A stretch of DNA of 64,000 bases from HyVt-443 sp964544655. GTDB taxonomy: Bacteria; Pseudomonadota; Gammaproteobacteria; Chromatiales; Chromatiaceae. Below, piece after piece: positions 50,943-58,947 of the stretch. How positions within the stretch are numbered: position 1 is the stretch's first letter; every line of letters starts with the position of its first letter. The notes under the pieces were generated by a model. The model worked only from the letters and a program-made list of their open reading frames with translations, ran no database searches and was not told the origin of the DNA. Made by a program: the position numbers and the translations under genes. The DNA lies in contig CAZJCM010000011.1 in assembly GCA_964544655.1 (NCBI GenBank), forward strand, positions 12,004 through 76,003, in the 5' to 3' direction.

Positions 50943-51629
50943 ATGTCTGACTTCCTGATCGCCCCGTCCATACTTTCAGCGGACTTCGCCAAACTGGGTG
51001 AAGAAGTGGACAATGTGCTTGCGGCAGGTGCCGATATCGTCCATTTCGACGTCATGGACAACCACTACGTGCCCAACCTGACTATCGGACCGCTGGTGTG
51101 CGAGGCGCTGCGCAAGCATGGTGTCACCGCCCCCATCGACGTTCACATGATGGTCAAACCGGTAGACCGCATCATCCCCGATTTCGCCAAAGCGGGGGCC
51201 ACTTACATCACCTTCCACCCCGAGGCCAGCGAGCACATCGACCGCTCCCTGCAGCTGATCCGGGAACAGGGCTGCAAGTCCGGCCTGGTATTCAACCCCT
51301 CCACCCCGCTCAGCCACCTGGACTACGTGATGGACAAGATCGACATGATCCTGATCATGTCCGTCAACCCGGGCTTTGGCGGCCAGAGTTTCATCACCGC
51401 CGCCCTCGACAAACTGCGTGAATGCCGCAAGCGCATCGACGACTCCGGGCTGGATATTCGTCTGGAGATCGACGGCGGGGTAAAGGTGGACAACATCGCC
51501 GAGATCGCCGCCGCAGGCGCCGACACCTTCGTCGCCGGTTCCGGCATCTTCGGCAAAGGCCAGGACAGCGATCCGCATCGCTACGACACCGTCATCCAGC
51601 AGATGCGGGACGAACTGGCCAAAGTCTGA
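50943..51629 (+). CDS. rpe: Ribulose-phosphate 3-epimerase
   Basis: A 228-residue TIM-barrel enzyme that interconverts ribulose 5-phosphate and xylulose 5-phosphate in the pentose phosphate pathway and the Calvin cycle. Signatures are IAPSILSADFAKLGEE, VHFDVMDNHYVPNLTIG, DVHMMVKPVD, LIMSVNPGFGGQSF and EIDGGVKVDN. AAGGAG sits seven bases before the ATG. It is followed by gph and then trpE-trpG, the usual gammaproteobacterial order. Confidence 0.97.
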   Translation: MSDFLIAPSILSADFAKLGEEVDNVLAAGADIVHFDVMDNHYVPNLTIGPLVCEALRKHGVTAPIDVHMMVKPVDRIIPDFAKAGATYITFHPEASEHIDRSLQLIREQGCKSGLVFNPSTPLSHLDYVMDKIDMILIMSVNPGFGGQSFITAALDKLRECRKRIDDSGLDIRLEIDGGVKVDNIAEIAAAGADTFVAGSGIFGKGQDSDPHRYDTVIQQMRDELAKV

Positions 51630-51649
51630 GACCCAAAACCGGCACAGCG

Positions 51650-52312
51650 ATGAAAAAACCTGAACTGATCCTGATCGATCTGGACGGCACCCTGGTGGAC
51701 AGCGTGCCCGACCTGGCCTTTTCCGTGGACGGCATGATGCAGGCCATCGGCCGTGAGCCCTGGGGCGAGGCGCGGGTACGCGACTGGGTGGGCAATGGCG
51801 TCGAGCGGCTGGTGCGCCGCGCACTCACCGGCCGGTTGGACGGTGAACCGGACGAAGCCGAATTCGAACGGGCGTACCCCATCTTCATGCAGCTCTATGG
51901 AGAGCACAATGGCGAACGCTCGCAACCCTACCCGGGGGTAAGAGAAGGGCTGGAGTGGATGAGCACGGCTGGCTTCACCCTGGGCTGCATCACCAACAAG
52001 GCGGCGCAATTCACCGAGCCGCTGCTGCATACATTGGGCCTGGACGGGTATTTCCGCATCACCATCAGCGGCGACACCCTGCCGAAGAAGAAGCCTGACC
52101 CGATGCCGTTGCTGCACGCCTGTGAACACTTTGGCACCCCGGCGGAAAATGCCCTGATGCTGGGTGATTCGGTGAGCGACGTGAAGGCGGCCCGCGCCGC
52201 CGGTTTCCAGATCGTTTGTGTCAGCTACGGTTACAACCATGGCAACGACATCCGCGAGGCCAACCCGGACGCGGTGATCGACAGCCTCACCGAACTCGAG
52301 GCGCTGTTCTGA
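51650..52312 (+). CDS. gph: Phosphoglycolate phosphatase
   Basis: A 220-residue haloacid dehalogenase-type phosphatase. The nucleophile motif is LIDLDGTLVDSVPDL, then the cap domain, CITNKAAQF (motif II), KKKPDPMPLLHACEHF (motif III Lys) and MLGDSVSDVKAARAAG (motif IV). It removes phosphate from 2-phosphoglycolate, which arises from Rubisco oxygenase activity or DNA damage. The ATG at 51650 is 21 bases after rpe, so the two are co-transcribed. Confidence 0.95.
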   Translation: MKKPELILIDLDGTLVDSVPDLAFSVDGMMQAIGREPWGEARVRDWVGNGVERLVRRALTGRLDGEPDEAEFERAYPIFMQLYGEHNGERSQPYPGVREGLEWMSTAGFTLGCITNKAAQFTEPLLHTLGLDGYFRITISGDTLPKKKPDPMPLLHACEHFGTPAENALMLGDSVSDVKAARAAGFQIVCVSYGYNHGNDIREANPDAVIDSLTELEALF

Positions 52313-52351
52313 AACTTCCCTGTATCGTGAGCCAAAGAGGTCGAGCGGAAT

Positions 52352-52452
52352 GGTCCCTGTTCCCTCTCTCGGAGAACGCCGTAAACCCATCCCCGGGGCT
52401 CGACTGCGGGCCATCCAGGCCGCAGTCGCCTCCGCAAGAAGGGGCAGGGACC
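52352..52452. repeat. 101-base imperfect inverted repeat with inner hairpin
   Basis: GGTCCCTG at 52352-52359 complements CAGGGACC at 52445-52452. Near the centre CGACTGCGG (52401-52409) complements CCGCAGTCG (52420-52428) exactly. The shape suggests a structured RNA or a small palindromic mobile element. Confidence 0.5.
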
Positions 52453-52457
52453 ATATA

Positions 52458-52473
52458 CGGAGTCAAGACTCCG
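52458..52473. repeat. Short perfect hairpin upstream of trpE
   Basis: CGGAGT, loop CAAG, ACTCCG. It follows directly on the 101-base inverted repeat. Confidence 0.45.
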
Positions 52474-52583
52474 ATGCCTCTATGATTGACCAACCGCTCG
52501 CAACGGCGGCCGTTTTCTATTATCTTTCCCACTCATGAGCATATCTCCTCTCTGCAAAACGATCCGCACAGGCACCCGATGGC

Positions 52584-52600
52584 GTTGGTGAAGCACCAAC
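52584..52600. promoter_or_regulatory. Hairpin 45 bases before trpE
   Basis: GTTGGTG-AAG-CACCAAC is a perfect 7-base stem with a 3-base loop in the trpE 5' leader. No T-run follows. Confidence 0.45.
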
Positions 52601-52644
52601 TCGCCCCTGATTCCTGAACCGATCACCCCTTTGTGGAGAGAACC

Positions 52645-54141
52645 ATGACGCCTGAACGATTCGCTGAACTGGCCGACCAGGGCCACAACCGCATACCCCT
52701 GATGTGCGAGGTCCTCGCCGACCTGGACACCCCCCTGAGCATATACCTGAAACTGGCCGACGGCCCCTACTCCTACCTCTTCGAGTCGGTCCAGGGGGGC
52801 GAGAAATGGGGCCGCTACTCCATCATCGGCCTGCCCTGTCGCAGCCTGCTGAAGGTCACCGGCCATCGGATCACCGTGGAGACCGACGGGCGGGTGACGG
52901 AAGAGGTGGAAGCCGACGATCCACTGGACTGGATCGAAGCATTCCAGCAGCGCTACCGGGTGGCCCTGGAGGATGACCTGCCCCGCTTCACCGGCGGTCT
53001 GGTGGGCTATTTCGGCTATGACACCATTCGCTATATCGAGCCACGTCTGTCCAGCTGCCCAAACCCCGACCCCATCGGCAACCCCGACATCCTGCTGATG
53101 GTATCGGACGAGGTGGTGGTATTCGATAACCTGAGCGGCCGGCTCTATGTCATCGTCCATGTCGATCCCGGTGCTGGCGGCACCTACGCATCCGGCCGCC
53201 AGCGGTTGCAGACGCTGGTACGGCGTATGCGCGACCCGTTGCCGGAGCTGCCGGCACACCAGGCACAGCGCATCGACGAGTCCCATTTCATCTCTGGCTT
53301 CACCGAGGCCGGGTTCAAGCAGGCGGTGGAACGAACCAAGCAGTACATCCTGGACGGCGACTGTATGCAGGTGGTGCTGTCCCAGCGTCTCTCGATCCCG
53401 TTCAACGCACCGCCGCTGGACCTGTACCGGGCCCTGCGCGGCCTCAATCCCTCGCCTTACATGTACTTCCTCAATCTGGGCGATTTCCACATCGTCGGCT
53501 CCTCACCGGAGATCCTCACCCGACTGGAAGACGGCGTGGTCACCGTGCGCCCCATCGCCGGCACCCGGCGCCGCGGACACGACGAGACGGAAGACCTGGC
53601 CCTGGAGCAGGAACTCCTGGCCGATCCGAAAGAGTTGGCGGAGCACCTGATGCTGATCGACCTGGGGCGCAACGATGCCGGCCGGGTGGCCCGCACCGGC
53701 AGTGTGAAGCTGACCGACAAGATGATCGTGGAGCGCTACTCCCACGTCATGCACATCGTCTCCAACGTCACCGGTGAGTTGAAGGAAGGGATGAGCGCCA
53801 TCGACGTGTTGCGTGCCACCTTCCCCGCCGGTACGGTCAGCGGCGCCCCCAAGATCCGCGCCATGGAGATCATCGATGAGCTGGAACCGGTCAAGCGTGG
53901 GGTCTACGCCGGCGCCGTCGGCTACCTCTCCTGGAACGGCAACATGGATACCGCCATCGCCATCCGTACCGCCGTGATCAAGCAGGGCACCCTGCACATC
54001 CAGGCCGGCGCCGGCGTGGTGGCCGATTCCCAGCCGCGGCTGGAGTGGAAGGAGACCATGAACAAGGGTCGTGCCGTATTCCGCGCGGTGGAGATGGCCG
54101 AGGCCGGTCTGCACAGCCACAAATGCGGGGAGGCGGTATAG
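52645..54141 (+). CDS. trpE: Anthranilate synthase component I
   Basis: A 498-residue enzyme that converts chorismate and ammonia to anthranilate. The chorismate-binding core is clear: PSPYMYFLNLGDFHIVGSSPE, PIAGTRRRGHDETEDLALE, LMLIDLGRNDAGRVA, ERYSHVMHIVSNV and TFPAGTVSGAPKIRAMEI. The N-terminal part has the Leu/Ser-type feedback site (FLESV equivalent YLFESVQGGEKWGRYS). The ATG at 52645 follows GGAGAG at four bases; a GTG four codons earlier is less likely. It is followed two bases later by trpG. Confidence 0.97.
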   Translation: MTPERFAELADQGHNRIPLMCEVLADLDTPLSIYLKLADGPYSYLFESVQGGEKWGRYSIIGLPCRSLLKVTGHRITVETDGRVTEEVEADDPLDWIEAFQQRYRVALEDDLPRFTGGLVGYFGYDTIRYIEPRLSSCPNPDPIGNPDILLMVSDEVVVFDNLSGRLYVIVHVDPGAGGTYASGRQRLQTLVRRMRDPLPELPAHQAQRIDESHFISGFTEAGFKQAVERTKQYILDGDCMQVVLSQRLSIPFNAPPLDLYRALRGLNPSPYMYFLNLGDFHIVGSSPEILTRLEDGVVTVRPIAGTRRRGHDETEDLALEQELLADPKELAEHLMLIDLGRNDAGRVARTGSVKLTDKMIVERYSHVMHIVSNVTGELKEGMSAIDVLRATFPAGTVSGAPKIRAMEIIDELEPVKRGVYAGAVGYLSWNGNMDTAIAIRTAVIKQGTLHIQAGAGVVADSQPRLEWKETMNKGRAVFRAVEMAEAGLHSHKCGEAV

Positions 54142-54143
54142 TC

Positions 54144-54725
54144 ATGCTGCTGATGATAGACAACTACGACTCCTTCACCTGGAACCTGGTGCAGTATTTC
54201 GGCGAGCTGGGCGTAGAAGTGCGGGTGTTTCGCAACGACGAAATCGGATTGGACCGGATCACGGAGTTGCAGCCTGACCACCTGGTCATCTCCCCGGGAC
54301 CCTGTACTCCAAAGGAGGCGGGTATCTCGGTGGCCGCCATCCAGCAGTTCGCCGGCCGGATTCCAATCCTCGGCGTCTGCCTGGGACACCAGTCCATCGG
54401 CGAGGCCTTTGGCGGCCGTATCGTCCATGCGCGGGAGGTGATGCACGGCAAGACTTCCCCGATCCATCATACGGGCACAGGCATTTTCAGCGGCCTGACC
54501 AACCCCTACCGGGCCACCCGTTACCATTCCCTGGTTATCGACCGGGAAACCCTGCCGGAGTGTCTGCAGATCACCGCCTGGACCCGGAACGATGATGGCA
54601 GCATGGATGAGATCATGGGCATCCGCCACCGCGAGCTGGACGTGCAGGGGGTGCAGTTCCACCCGGAATCGATCCTCACCGAGCACGGCCACGATCTGCT
54701 GCGCAATTTCATCGAGGGCAAATAA
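54144..54725 (+). CDS. trpG: Anthranilate synthase component II, glutamine amidotransferase
   Basis: A 193-residue class I amidotransferase that supplies ammonia to TrpE. The catalytic Cys is in ILGVCLGHQSIGEAFGG, and the His-Glu pair in GVQFHPESILTEHG. The oxyanion motif is VISPGPCTPKEAG. It may also serve p-aminobenzoate synthesis, as in many bacteria with one such subunit. The ATG at 54144 gives MLLMIDNYDSFTWNLVQYF, the normal start. Confidence 0.96.
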   Translation: MLLMIDNYDSFTWNLVQYFGELGVEVRVFRNDEIGLDRITELQPDHLVISPGPCTPKEAGISVAAIQQFAGRIPILGVCLGHQSIGEAFGGRIVHAREVMHGKTSPIHHTGTGIFSGLTNPYRATRYHSLVIDRETLPECLQITAWTRNDDGSMDEIMGIRHRELDVQGVQFHPESILTEHGHDLLRNFIEGK

Positions 54726-54757
54726 GCGGGCCGGGCTGGGGAACCCCAATAGAGCTA

Positions 54758-54776
54758 GCCGCGAATGAACGCGAAT
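54758..54776 (+). repeat. GCGAAT 10-base-period repeat, copy 2
   Basis: GCC followed by GCGAATGAAC and GCGAAT. Its first 13 bases match copy 1 at 32994-33022 (minus strand) exactly. Confidence 0.55.
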
Positions 54777-54819
54777 TGTAACTATTAACTATTCAGCTGC
54801 CATGAAAATCCAGCACGAG

Positions 54820-54933
54820 CCGCCGGCAGTGGGTGTTCCTGGAGGAAACGTCGGCGGCATGGATGCCGCCGTCGAGCGTACAGGGATGTATTCACAGCGT
54901 TTTCCGGAAGAAATACCCACTGTCGGCGACGAC
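54820..54933. repeat. Dispersed palindromic element, copy B
   Basis: Outer arms GGCAGTGGGTGTTCC and the complement-like AATACCCACTGTC pair with few mismatches. The centre holds a perfect GGCGGCA-TGGA-TGCCGCC hairpin (54853-54870) and GGATGTATTCAC (54884-54895). Blocks CTGGAGGAAA, TCGGCGGCA, GGATGTATTCAC and CCGGAAGAAA are shared in order with copy A. Confidence 0.7.
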
Positions 54934-55052
54934 CTCGATTGCAACTGAATAGTCAAGGAACCTTTGGTTTAATTCCAGTGATCTTAATAATGAATTGATC
55001 AGAGGTTCCTTGACACATCTGAAACTTCGACCAAACAGCGAGGAGCCCCACC

Positions 55053-56075
55053 ATGGATATGCCACAAGCGATCGAACAGGTCATCAACCGCCATGACCTG
55101 AGCAGCGACGAGATGACTTCGGTGATGCACAGCATCATGACCGGTGGTGCCACGCCGGCCCAGATCGGCGGTTTTCTCGTCGGCCTGCGGATGAAGGGAG
55201 AGAGCATCCCGGAGATCGCAGCTGCCGCATCGGTGATGCGGGAACTGGCCACCGGCGTGGACATCAGCGGCCTGGATCACACGGTGGACATCGTCGGCAC
55301 CGGCGGCGACGCCTCCGGCACCTTCAACGTCTCCACTGCCTCCATGTTCGTGGCTGCGGCCGCCGGCTGCCACGTGGCAAAGCACGGCAACCGCTCGGTC
55401 TCCAGCAAATCCGGCAGCGCCGATGCCCTGGAGGCCGCCGGCATACGCCTCGACCTGACACCGGAACAGGTCGCACAGTGCGTGCGTGAAGTGGGCGTCG
55501 GCTTCATGTTCGCACCGGGCCATCACAGCGCCATGAAGCATGCCATCGGCCCACGCAAGGAGATGAAGGTGCGCACCATCTTCAATATCCTCGGCCCGCT
55601 GACCAACCCCGCAGGCGTACCCAACCAGTTGCTGGGCGTCTTCAGCGATGCACTCATCGAACCCCTGGCCCACGTCCTGCAGCGGCTCGGCAGTCGTCAT
55701 GTGATGGTGGTCCATTCACGCGACGGCCTGGATGAGATCAGCATCGGCGACAAGACCGAGGTGGCGGAATTGAAAGAGGGCCTGGTGCGCCGCTTCAGCA
55801 TCCAGCCGGAAGAGTTCGGCATCCGGCGCAACAACATCGACACCATCCGCGCAGAGGACGCCGCTGACAGCCTGCAGCTGATCCGCTCGGTGCTGGACAA
55901 CGAACCCGGCCCCGCCCGCGACATCGTCCAGCTCAACGCCGGCGCGGCCATCTATACCGCAGGCCTGGCCGACACCCTGGCACAGGGCATCGAACGGGCG
56001 GATCAGGCGATCAGCAGTGGCGAGGCCCGTAACCGGCTGGACCGACTGGTGGTCCTGTCCCAGAGTTTTGATTGA
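55053..56075 (+). CDS. trpD: Anthranilate phosphoribosyltransferase
   Basis: A 340-residue enzyme that adds phosphoribosyl to anthranilate. The PRPP site is VDIVGTGGDASGTFNVST, followed by HGNRSVSSKSGSADALEAAG, and the second conserved block HHSAMKHAIGPRKEMKVRTIFNILGPLTNP. Length is typical. It is cut off from trpG by a repeat-bearing gap and from trpC by about 3 kb holding a chemoreceptor and small genes. The stop codon overlaps an FNR-type box. Confidence 0.97.
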   Translation: MDMPQAIEQVINRHDLSSDEMTSVMHSIMTGGATPAQIGGFLVGLRMKGESIPEIAAAASVMRELATGVDISGLDHTVDIVGTGGDASGTFNVSTASMFVAAAAGCHVAKHGNRSVSSKSGSADALEAAGIRLDLTPEQVAQCVREVGVGFMFAPGHHSAMKHAIGPRKEMKVRTIFNILGPLTNPAGVPNQLLGVFSDALIEPLAHVLQRLGSRHVMVVHSRDGLDEISIGDKTEVAELKEGLVRRFSIQPEEFGIRRNNIDTIRAEDAADSLQLIRSVLDNEPGPARDIVQLNAGAAIYTAGLADTLAQGIERADQAISSGEARNRLDRLVVLSQSFD

Positions 56076-56085
56076 TTTGGATCAA
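56072..56085. promoter_or_regulatory. FNR/Anr-type box upstream of the heme chemoreceptor
   Basis: TTGATTTGGATCAA is an exact TTGAT-N4-ATCAA match. It overlaps the trpD stop and lies about 150 bases before the chemoreceptor start, a plausible distance for an activator site with a leader. Confidence 0.65.
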
Positions 56086-56233
56086 CGGCAACCAAACAAA
56101 GGAGTACGCATCCCGATCCTGAGCTTAAAGAAATCCCCCCCGGAACCGAAACAGTGGCATGCGCCTTTACGGCAAACCTAACCTTAAGCCGCGAAACGGA
56201 TGTTTGCGGCGAGCATTTCCGGGGGTTATCCAG

Positions 56234-57886
56234 ATGAAACAAGACAATAAAGGATCAGAGCGTTTCCTATCCATCGGGGCAAAGATCGATATTGCCCTGG
56301 TCGTGCTGTTCCTTCTGATCCTGCTGTTCTCTTCCAGCTACCAATATTTCAGCCAACGCGCTTTGGTGGAGCGACTGGTGGAAGAGCAGGCCTCTACCCT
56401 GGCCACCGCCTATTTCGACAACGTCAACACCCTGATGCTGACCGGCGGCATGGCCAATCGTGAGATCGCCCGCCGCAAGGTGACGTCCCAGGAACAGGTG
56501 GTCGATGCCCGAATCCTGCGTGGCCCCGGCGTAAAAAGTGTCTTCGGTGAAGGCAACAACCATGAGCAAGTGGTAGACGAACTGGACCGTAAAGGACTGG
56601 CCGGCGAGAGCATCAGCCATATCAGCCAGGGCGATAACGGGCGAATTCTCACCATCATCACCCCGCTTCCAGCCTCCAAGGACCTGCGTGGCACCAATTG
56701 CATAACCTGTCATCAGGTCAAAGAGGGTGAGATCCTCGGCGCCGTCCGCATCGACTATTCACTGGATGAACTCGATTCCCATGTGCTGAACAAGCTTTGG
56801 GTCAACCTGGGCCTGAATTCCAGTCTTCTGATCATCGGCTTGCTCGCCATCAGCCTGATCCTGCGGCGACTGGTGATCAGGCCATTGACTCTCACCACCC
56901 GCCTGGTCAAGGAGATCGAGCGCAATTCCGACCTCGGCGTTCGCATCCCATTGGACTCGAACGATGAGTTGAGACATCTGGCACAGGCCATCAACCACAT
57001 GATGGAGAAATTCAGACATATCATCCAGCGAGTCGGGAGCACTACAGAATACCTGGCGGACGAGTCCCACCGCCTCAGCAGCATCACCGAACAGAGCACC
57101 CAGGGGGTACAACGCCAACAGGAACAGAGCCAGATGGTGGCCACGGCAATGACCGAGATGGAGCAGACCACCTCCGAAGTGGCAAGCAACGCCGCTCATG
57201 CCTCCAGCACCACCCGTGAGGCCAACGATCAGGCGGCGGAAGGCAGCCTGGTCGTCAGCCGCGCCATCGAACGCATCGAAGCTCTGGCACAGGATGTCAC
57301 CCGCGCCGCAGAGGTGATCCATCGCCTGGAAAACGACAGCAACGATATCGGCAAGGTGGTGGAAGTGATCAGCAATATCGCCGAACAGACCAATCTGCTG
57401 GCGCTCAATGCCGCCATCGAGGCAGCCCGGGCCGGTGAACAGGGCAGGGGATTCGCCGTGGTCGCCGACGAGGTACGCACCCTCGCCACTCGCACCCACA
57501 CCGCCACACAGGAGATTCAAGGCATGATCGAAGGCCTGCAGTCCCAGGCCAGGAACGCAGCCAGCGTCATGAACGAGAGTCAGGAGCGGGCGGCCGCCGG
57601 CGTGACCGAGGCGGGTCAGGCCGGCGAGGTACTGCAGGAGATCACCCGGGCGATCGCCAGCATCAATCAGATGAACGATCAGATCGCCATCGCCGCCGGC
57701 CAGCAGAACCAGGTCGCCCGGGAGATCAACGCCAATATCATTGCCATCAATGAGGTGACCAATGAGAGTGCCGCCCAGGCCCGTGAAGTGGCCATGAGCA
57801 GCAATCAGCTCACCTCATTGGCGGACGAGCTGCGACAGACGGTGGGCCAGTTCAAGGTCGACATGAACGCTGATCAAGGCACCTGA
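56234..57886 (+). CDS. Methyl-accepting chemotaxis protein with periplasmic c-type heme site
   Basis: A 550-residue chemoreceptor. It has a membrane helix (about 19-34), a periplasmic sensor domain (about 35-190) containing one CITCH heme-binding motif (156-160), a second membrane helix (about 192-211), a HAMP domain (to about 265), and a cytoplasmic signalling domain with the hairpin tip EQTNLLALNAAIEAARAGEQ. The covalent heme suggests sensing of redox state, oxygen or nitric oxide. The ATG at 56234 starts MKQDNKGSERFLSIG; a longer frame from 56159 is not supported. An FNR-type box and a structured leader precede it. Its place between trpD and trpC is unusual. Confidence 0.93.
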   Translation: MKQDNKGSERFLSIGAKIDIALVVLFLLILLFSSSYQYFSQRALVERLVEEQASTLATAYFDNVNTLMLTGGMANREIARRKVTSQEQVVDARILRGPGVKSVFGEGNNHEQVVDELDRKGLAGESISHISQGDNGRILTIITPLPASKDLRGTNCITCHQVKEGEILGAVRIDYSLDELDSHVLNKLWVNLGLNSSLLIIGLLAISLILRRLVIRPLTLTTRLVKEIERNSDLGVRIPLDSNDELRHLAQAINHMMEKFRHIIQRVGSTTEYLADESHRLSSITEQSTQGVQRQQEQSQMVATAMTEMEQTTSEVASNAAHASSTTREANDQAAEGSLVVSRAIERIEALAQDVTRAAEVIHRLENDSNDIGKVVEVISNIAEQTNLLALNAAIEAARAGEQGRGFAVVADEVRTLATRTHTATQEIQGMIEGLQSQARNAASVMNESQERAAAGVTEAGQAGEVLQEITRAIASINQMNDQIAIAAGQQNQVAREINANIIAINEVTNESAAQAREVAMSSNQLTSLADELRQTVGQFKVDMNADQGT

Positions 57887-57898
57887 TGTGATCAAGAT

Positions 57899-57921
57899 CG
57901 GCCGCCCCTCAGCGGCGGCCG
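57899..57921. terminator. Hairpin between convergent genes
   Basis: CGGCCGCC (57899-57906) and GGCGGCCG (57914-57921) form a perfect 8-base stem with a 7-base loop just after the chemoreceptor stop, overlapping the end of the minus-strand gene. There is no T-run. Confidence 0.45.
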
Positions 57922-58364
57922 GCAAGCCCTTTCTGTTCCATGCAGGCCTGCATCGCCTCGCCGCTGTTGCTGGCCTGCAGGCAGCCCCGTACCGTCTTAC
58001 TGTTGTCGATGGTGCGGTCGATATCCTGCAGCATGCTCTGCTGCAGTTGACTGCTCCACTGCAGTTTGAGATCCGCGGCCGTTGGCATCTTGCCATGGGG
58101 CCCTCCCTCCGGCATCCCCATCATGCCACGCATCTCCTGCTGAAACGCCAGCATGATATCGACACAACGGTTCAGCGACTCGGTATCGCTGCTGGACTGA
58201 ATACAATCACGGGTCCGCTGCATGGCCGGAATCGACTTGCCCATCATCGCCAGCATCTTCTGCCGCACCTGCTGGAAGCGCTGAGGATCCGCAGCAGCGC
58301 CTTGTGGTGGCTGTGCGGATGCAGAGAGGGAGACCAACAACAACAACGGGGCGGCAAGCTTCAT
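57909..58364 (-). CDS. Hypothetical exported Met/Gln-rich protein
   Basis: A 151-residue protein with signal peptide MKLAAPLLLLVSLSASAQ. The mature part is helical and rich in Met and Gln, with cysteines in RDCIQ, NRCVDIM, RGCLQ and QACMEQ, which could form two disulfides or bind metal. No family is recognised. GGAGTG lies at 58373-58376 on the minus strand just before the ATG. It is convergent with the chemoreceptor gene. Confidence 0.65.
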   Translation of the reverse strand: MKLAAPLLLLVSLSASAQPPQGAAADPQRFQQVRQKMLAMMGKSIPAMQRTRDCIQSSSDTESLNRCVDIMLAFQQEMRGMMGMPEGGPHGKMPTAADLKLQWSSQLQQSMLQDIDRTIDNSKTVRGCLQASNSGEAMQACMEQKGLAGRR

Positions 58365-58567
58365 AGAACACTCCTGGATGAACCGGCATTGGCCGGATTA
58401 AAGTTTCATGCATGGCGCCGGGCCAAACAGGCTGGGCCACGACGCCGGCATGGCCATAGTCAAAACCAATCTGAAGCAAAGCGCAAACTTTCATGCACCA
58501 CCGGCCCGCTGGCTTGTGCGGCCGGCTTCTGGCAAGCTCAGCAGACAGAAAAATCAGGAGTATGGTT

Positions 58568-58909
58568 ATGAGCGACCAGGCACCCAGCTGTCCCAACCCC
58601 CGCCAACCCATCGACATGTCCGGAATCGATGTAGTGTCATTGAACCCCGACCCTCCGCTGCAGGACTACCTACAGGCGATGGAGATCGCCAACCGGCAGG
58701 CCGATGCAACATTGGGCGAACACATGCTGCTCTCATGGTATGACCGTGACCGGGACTTCGAATCACCCCAGCACGCCAGCGAATGCCACCAGGGCGGAGC
58801 CATCCCCGGTTATGTGGACTACGGCATCCACCATGGCGCCACGCTGAAGGTGGATATCGAGCAGGGCCGCTTCGTCTTCTTCTATATGCCGCTGGATGTT
58901 CAGACATGA
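58568..58909 (+). CDS. Small conserved protein, possibly AF1514-like
   Basis: A 113-residue acidic soluble protein. The ATG at 58568 has CAGGAG seven bases upstream, which favours it over the ATG at 58562. It contains LNPDPPLQDYLQAMEIANRQ, HMLLSWYDRDRDFESPQHAS and GYVDYGIHHGATLKVDIEQG. The composition and GxxxYGxxxGAxLKVDI-type end recall the AF1514 (DUF) family of small proteins in sulfur-metabolising microbes; this is recalled, not proven. Function unknown. Confidence 0.7.
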   Translation: MSDQAPSCPNPRQPIDMSGIDVVSLNPDPPLQDYLQAMEIANRQADATLGEHMLLSWYDRDRDFESPQHASECHQGGAIPGYVDYGIHHGATLKVDIEQGRFVFFYMPLDVQT

Positions 58910-58947
58910 TCATTTGACTATCCACCAGGCTTTGCCAAGTCTGGCCC

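Larger units (their letters stand above)
52313..52644. other. Structured leader between gph and trpE
   Basis: The 332 bases contain no supported gene. Four inverted repeats occur: an outer pair GGTCCCTG/CAGGGACC (52352-52452) enclosing a perfect CGACTGCGG/CCGCAGTCG stem (52401-52428), CGGAGT-CAAG-ACTCCG (52458-52473), and GTTGGTG-AAG-CACCAAC (52584-52600). No leader peptide with tandem Trp codons was found. Confidence 0.55.
54726..55052. other. Repeat-bearing gap between trpG and trpD
   Basis: The 327 bases hold no gene. They contain GCGAAT repeat copy 2 (54758-54776) and palindromic element copy B (54820-54933). The gap interrupts what is usually a tight trpEGDC operon, so trpD may need its own promoter here. 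Confidence 0.6.

Noticed and set aside
52313..52644. Classical trp attenuator with leader peptide
   Set aside because: No short reading frame with tandem TGG codons and no terminator T-run was found.
56155..56215. Cyclic di-GMP (GEMM-I) riboswitch before the chemoreceptor
   Set aside because: GGCAAACC and GAAAC fragments are present, but the GAAA-capped P2 stem and the GGGACGCAAAGCC block of the class do not follow in order. The leader is structured but I cannot assign it.
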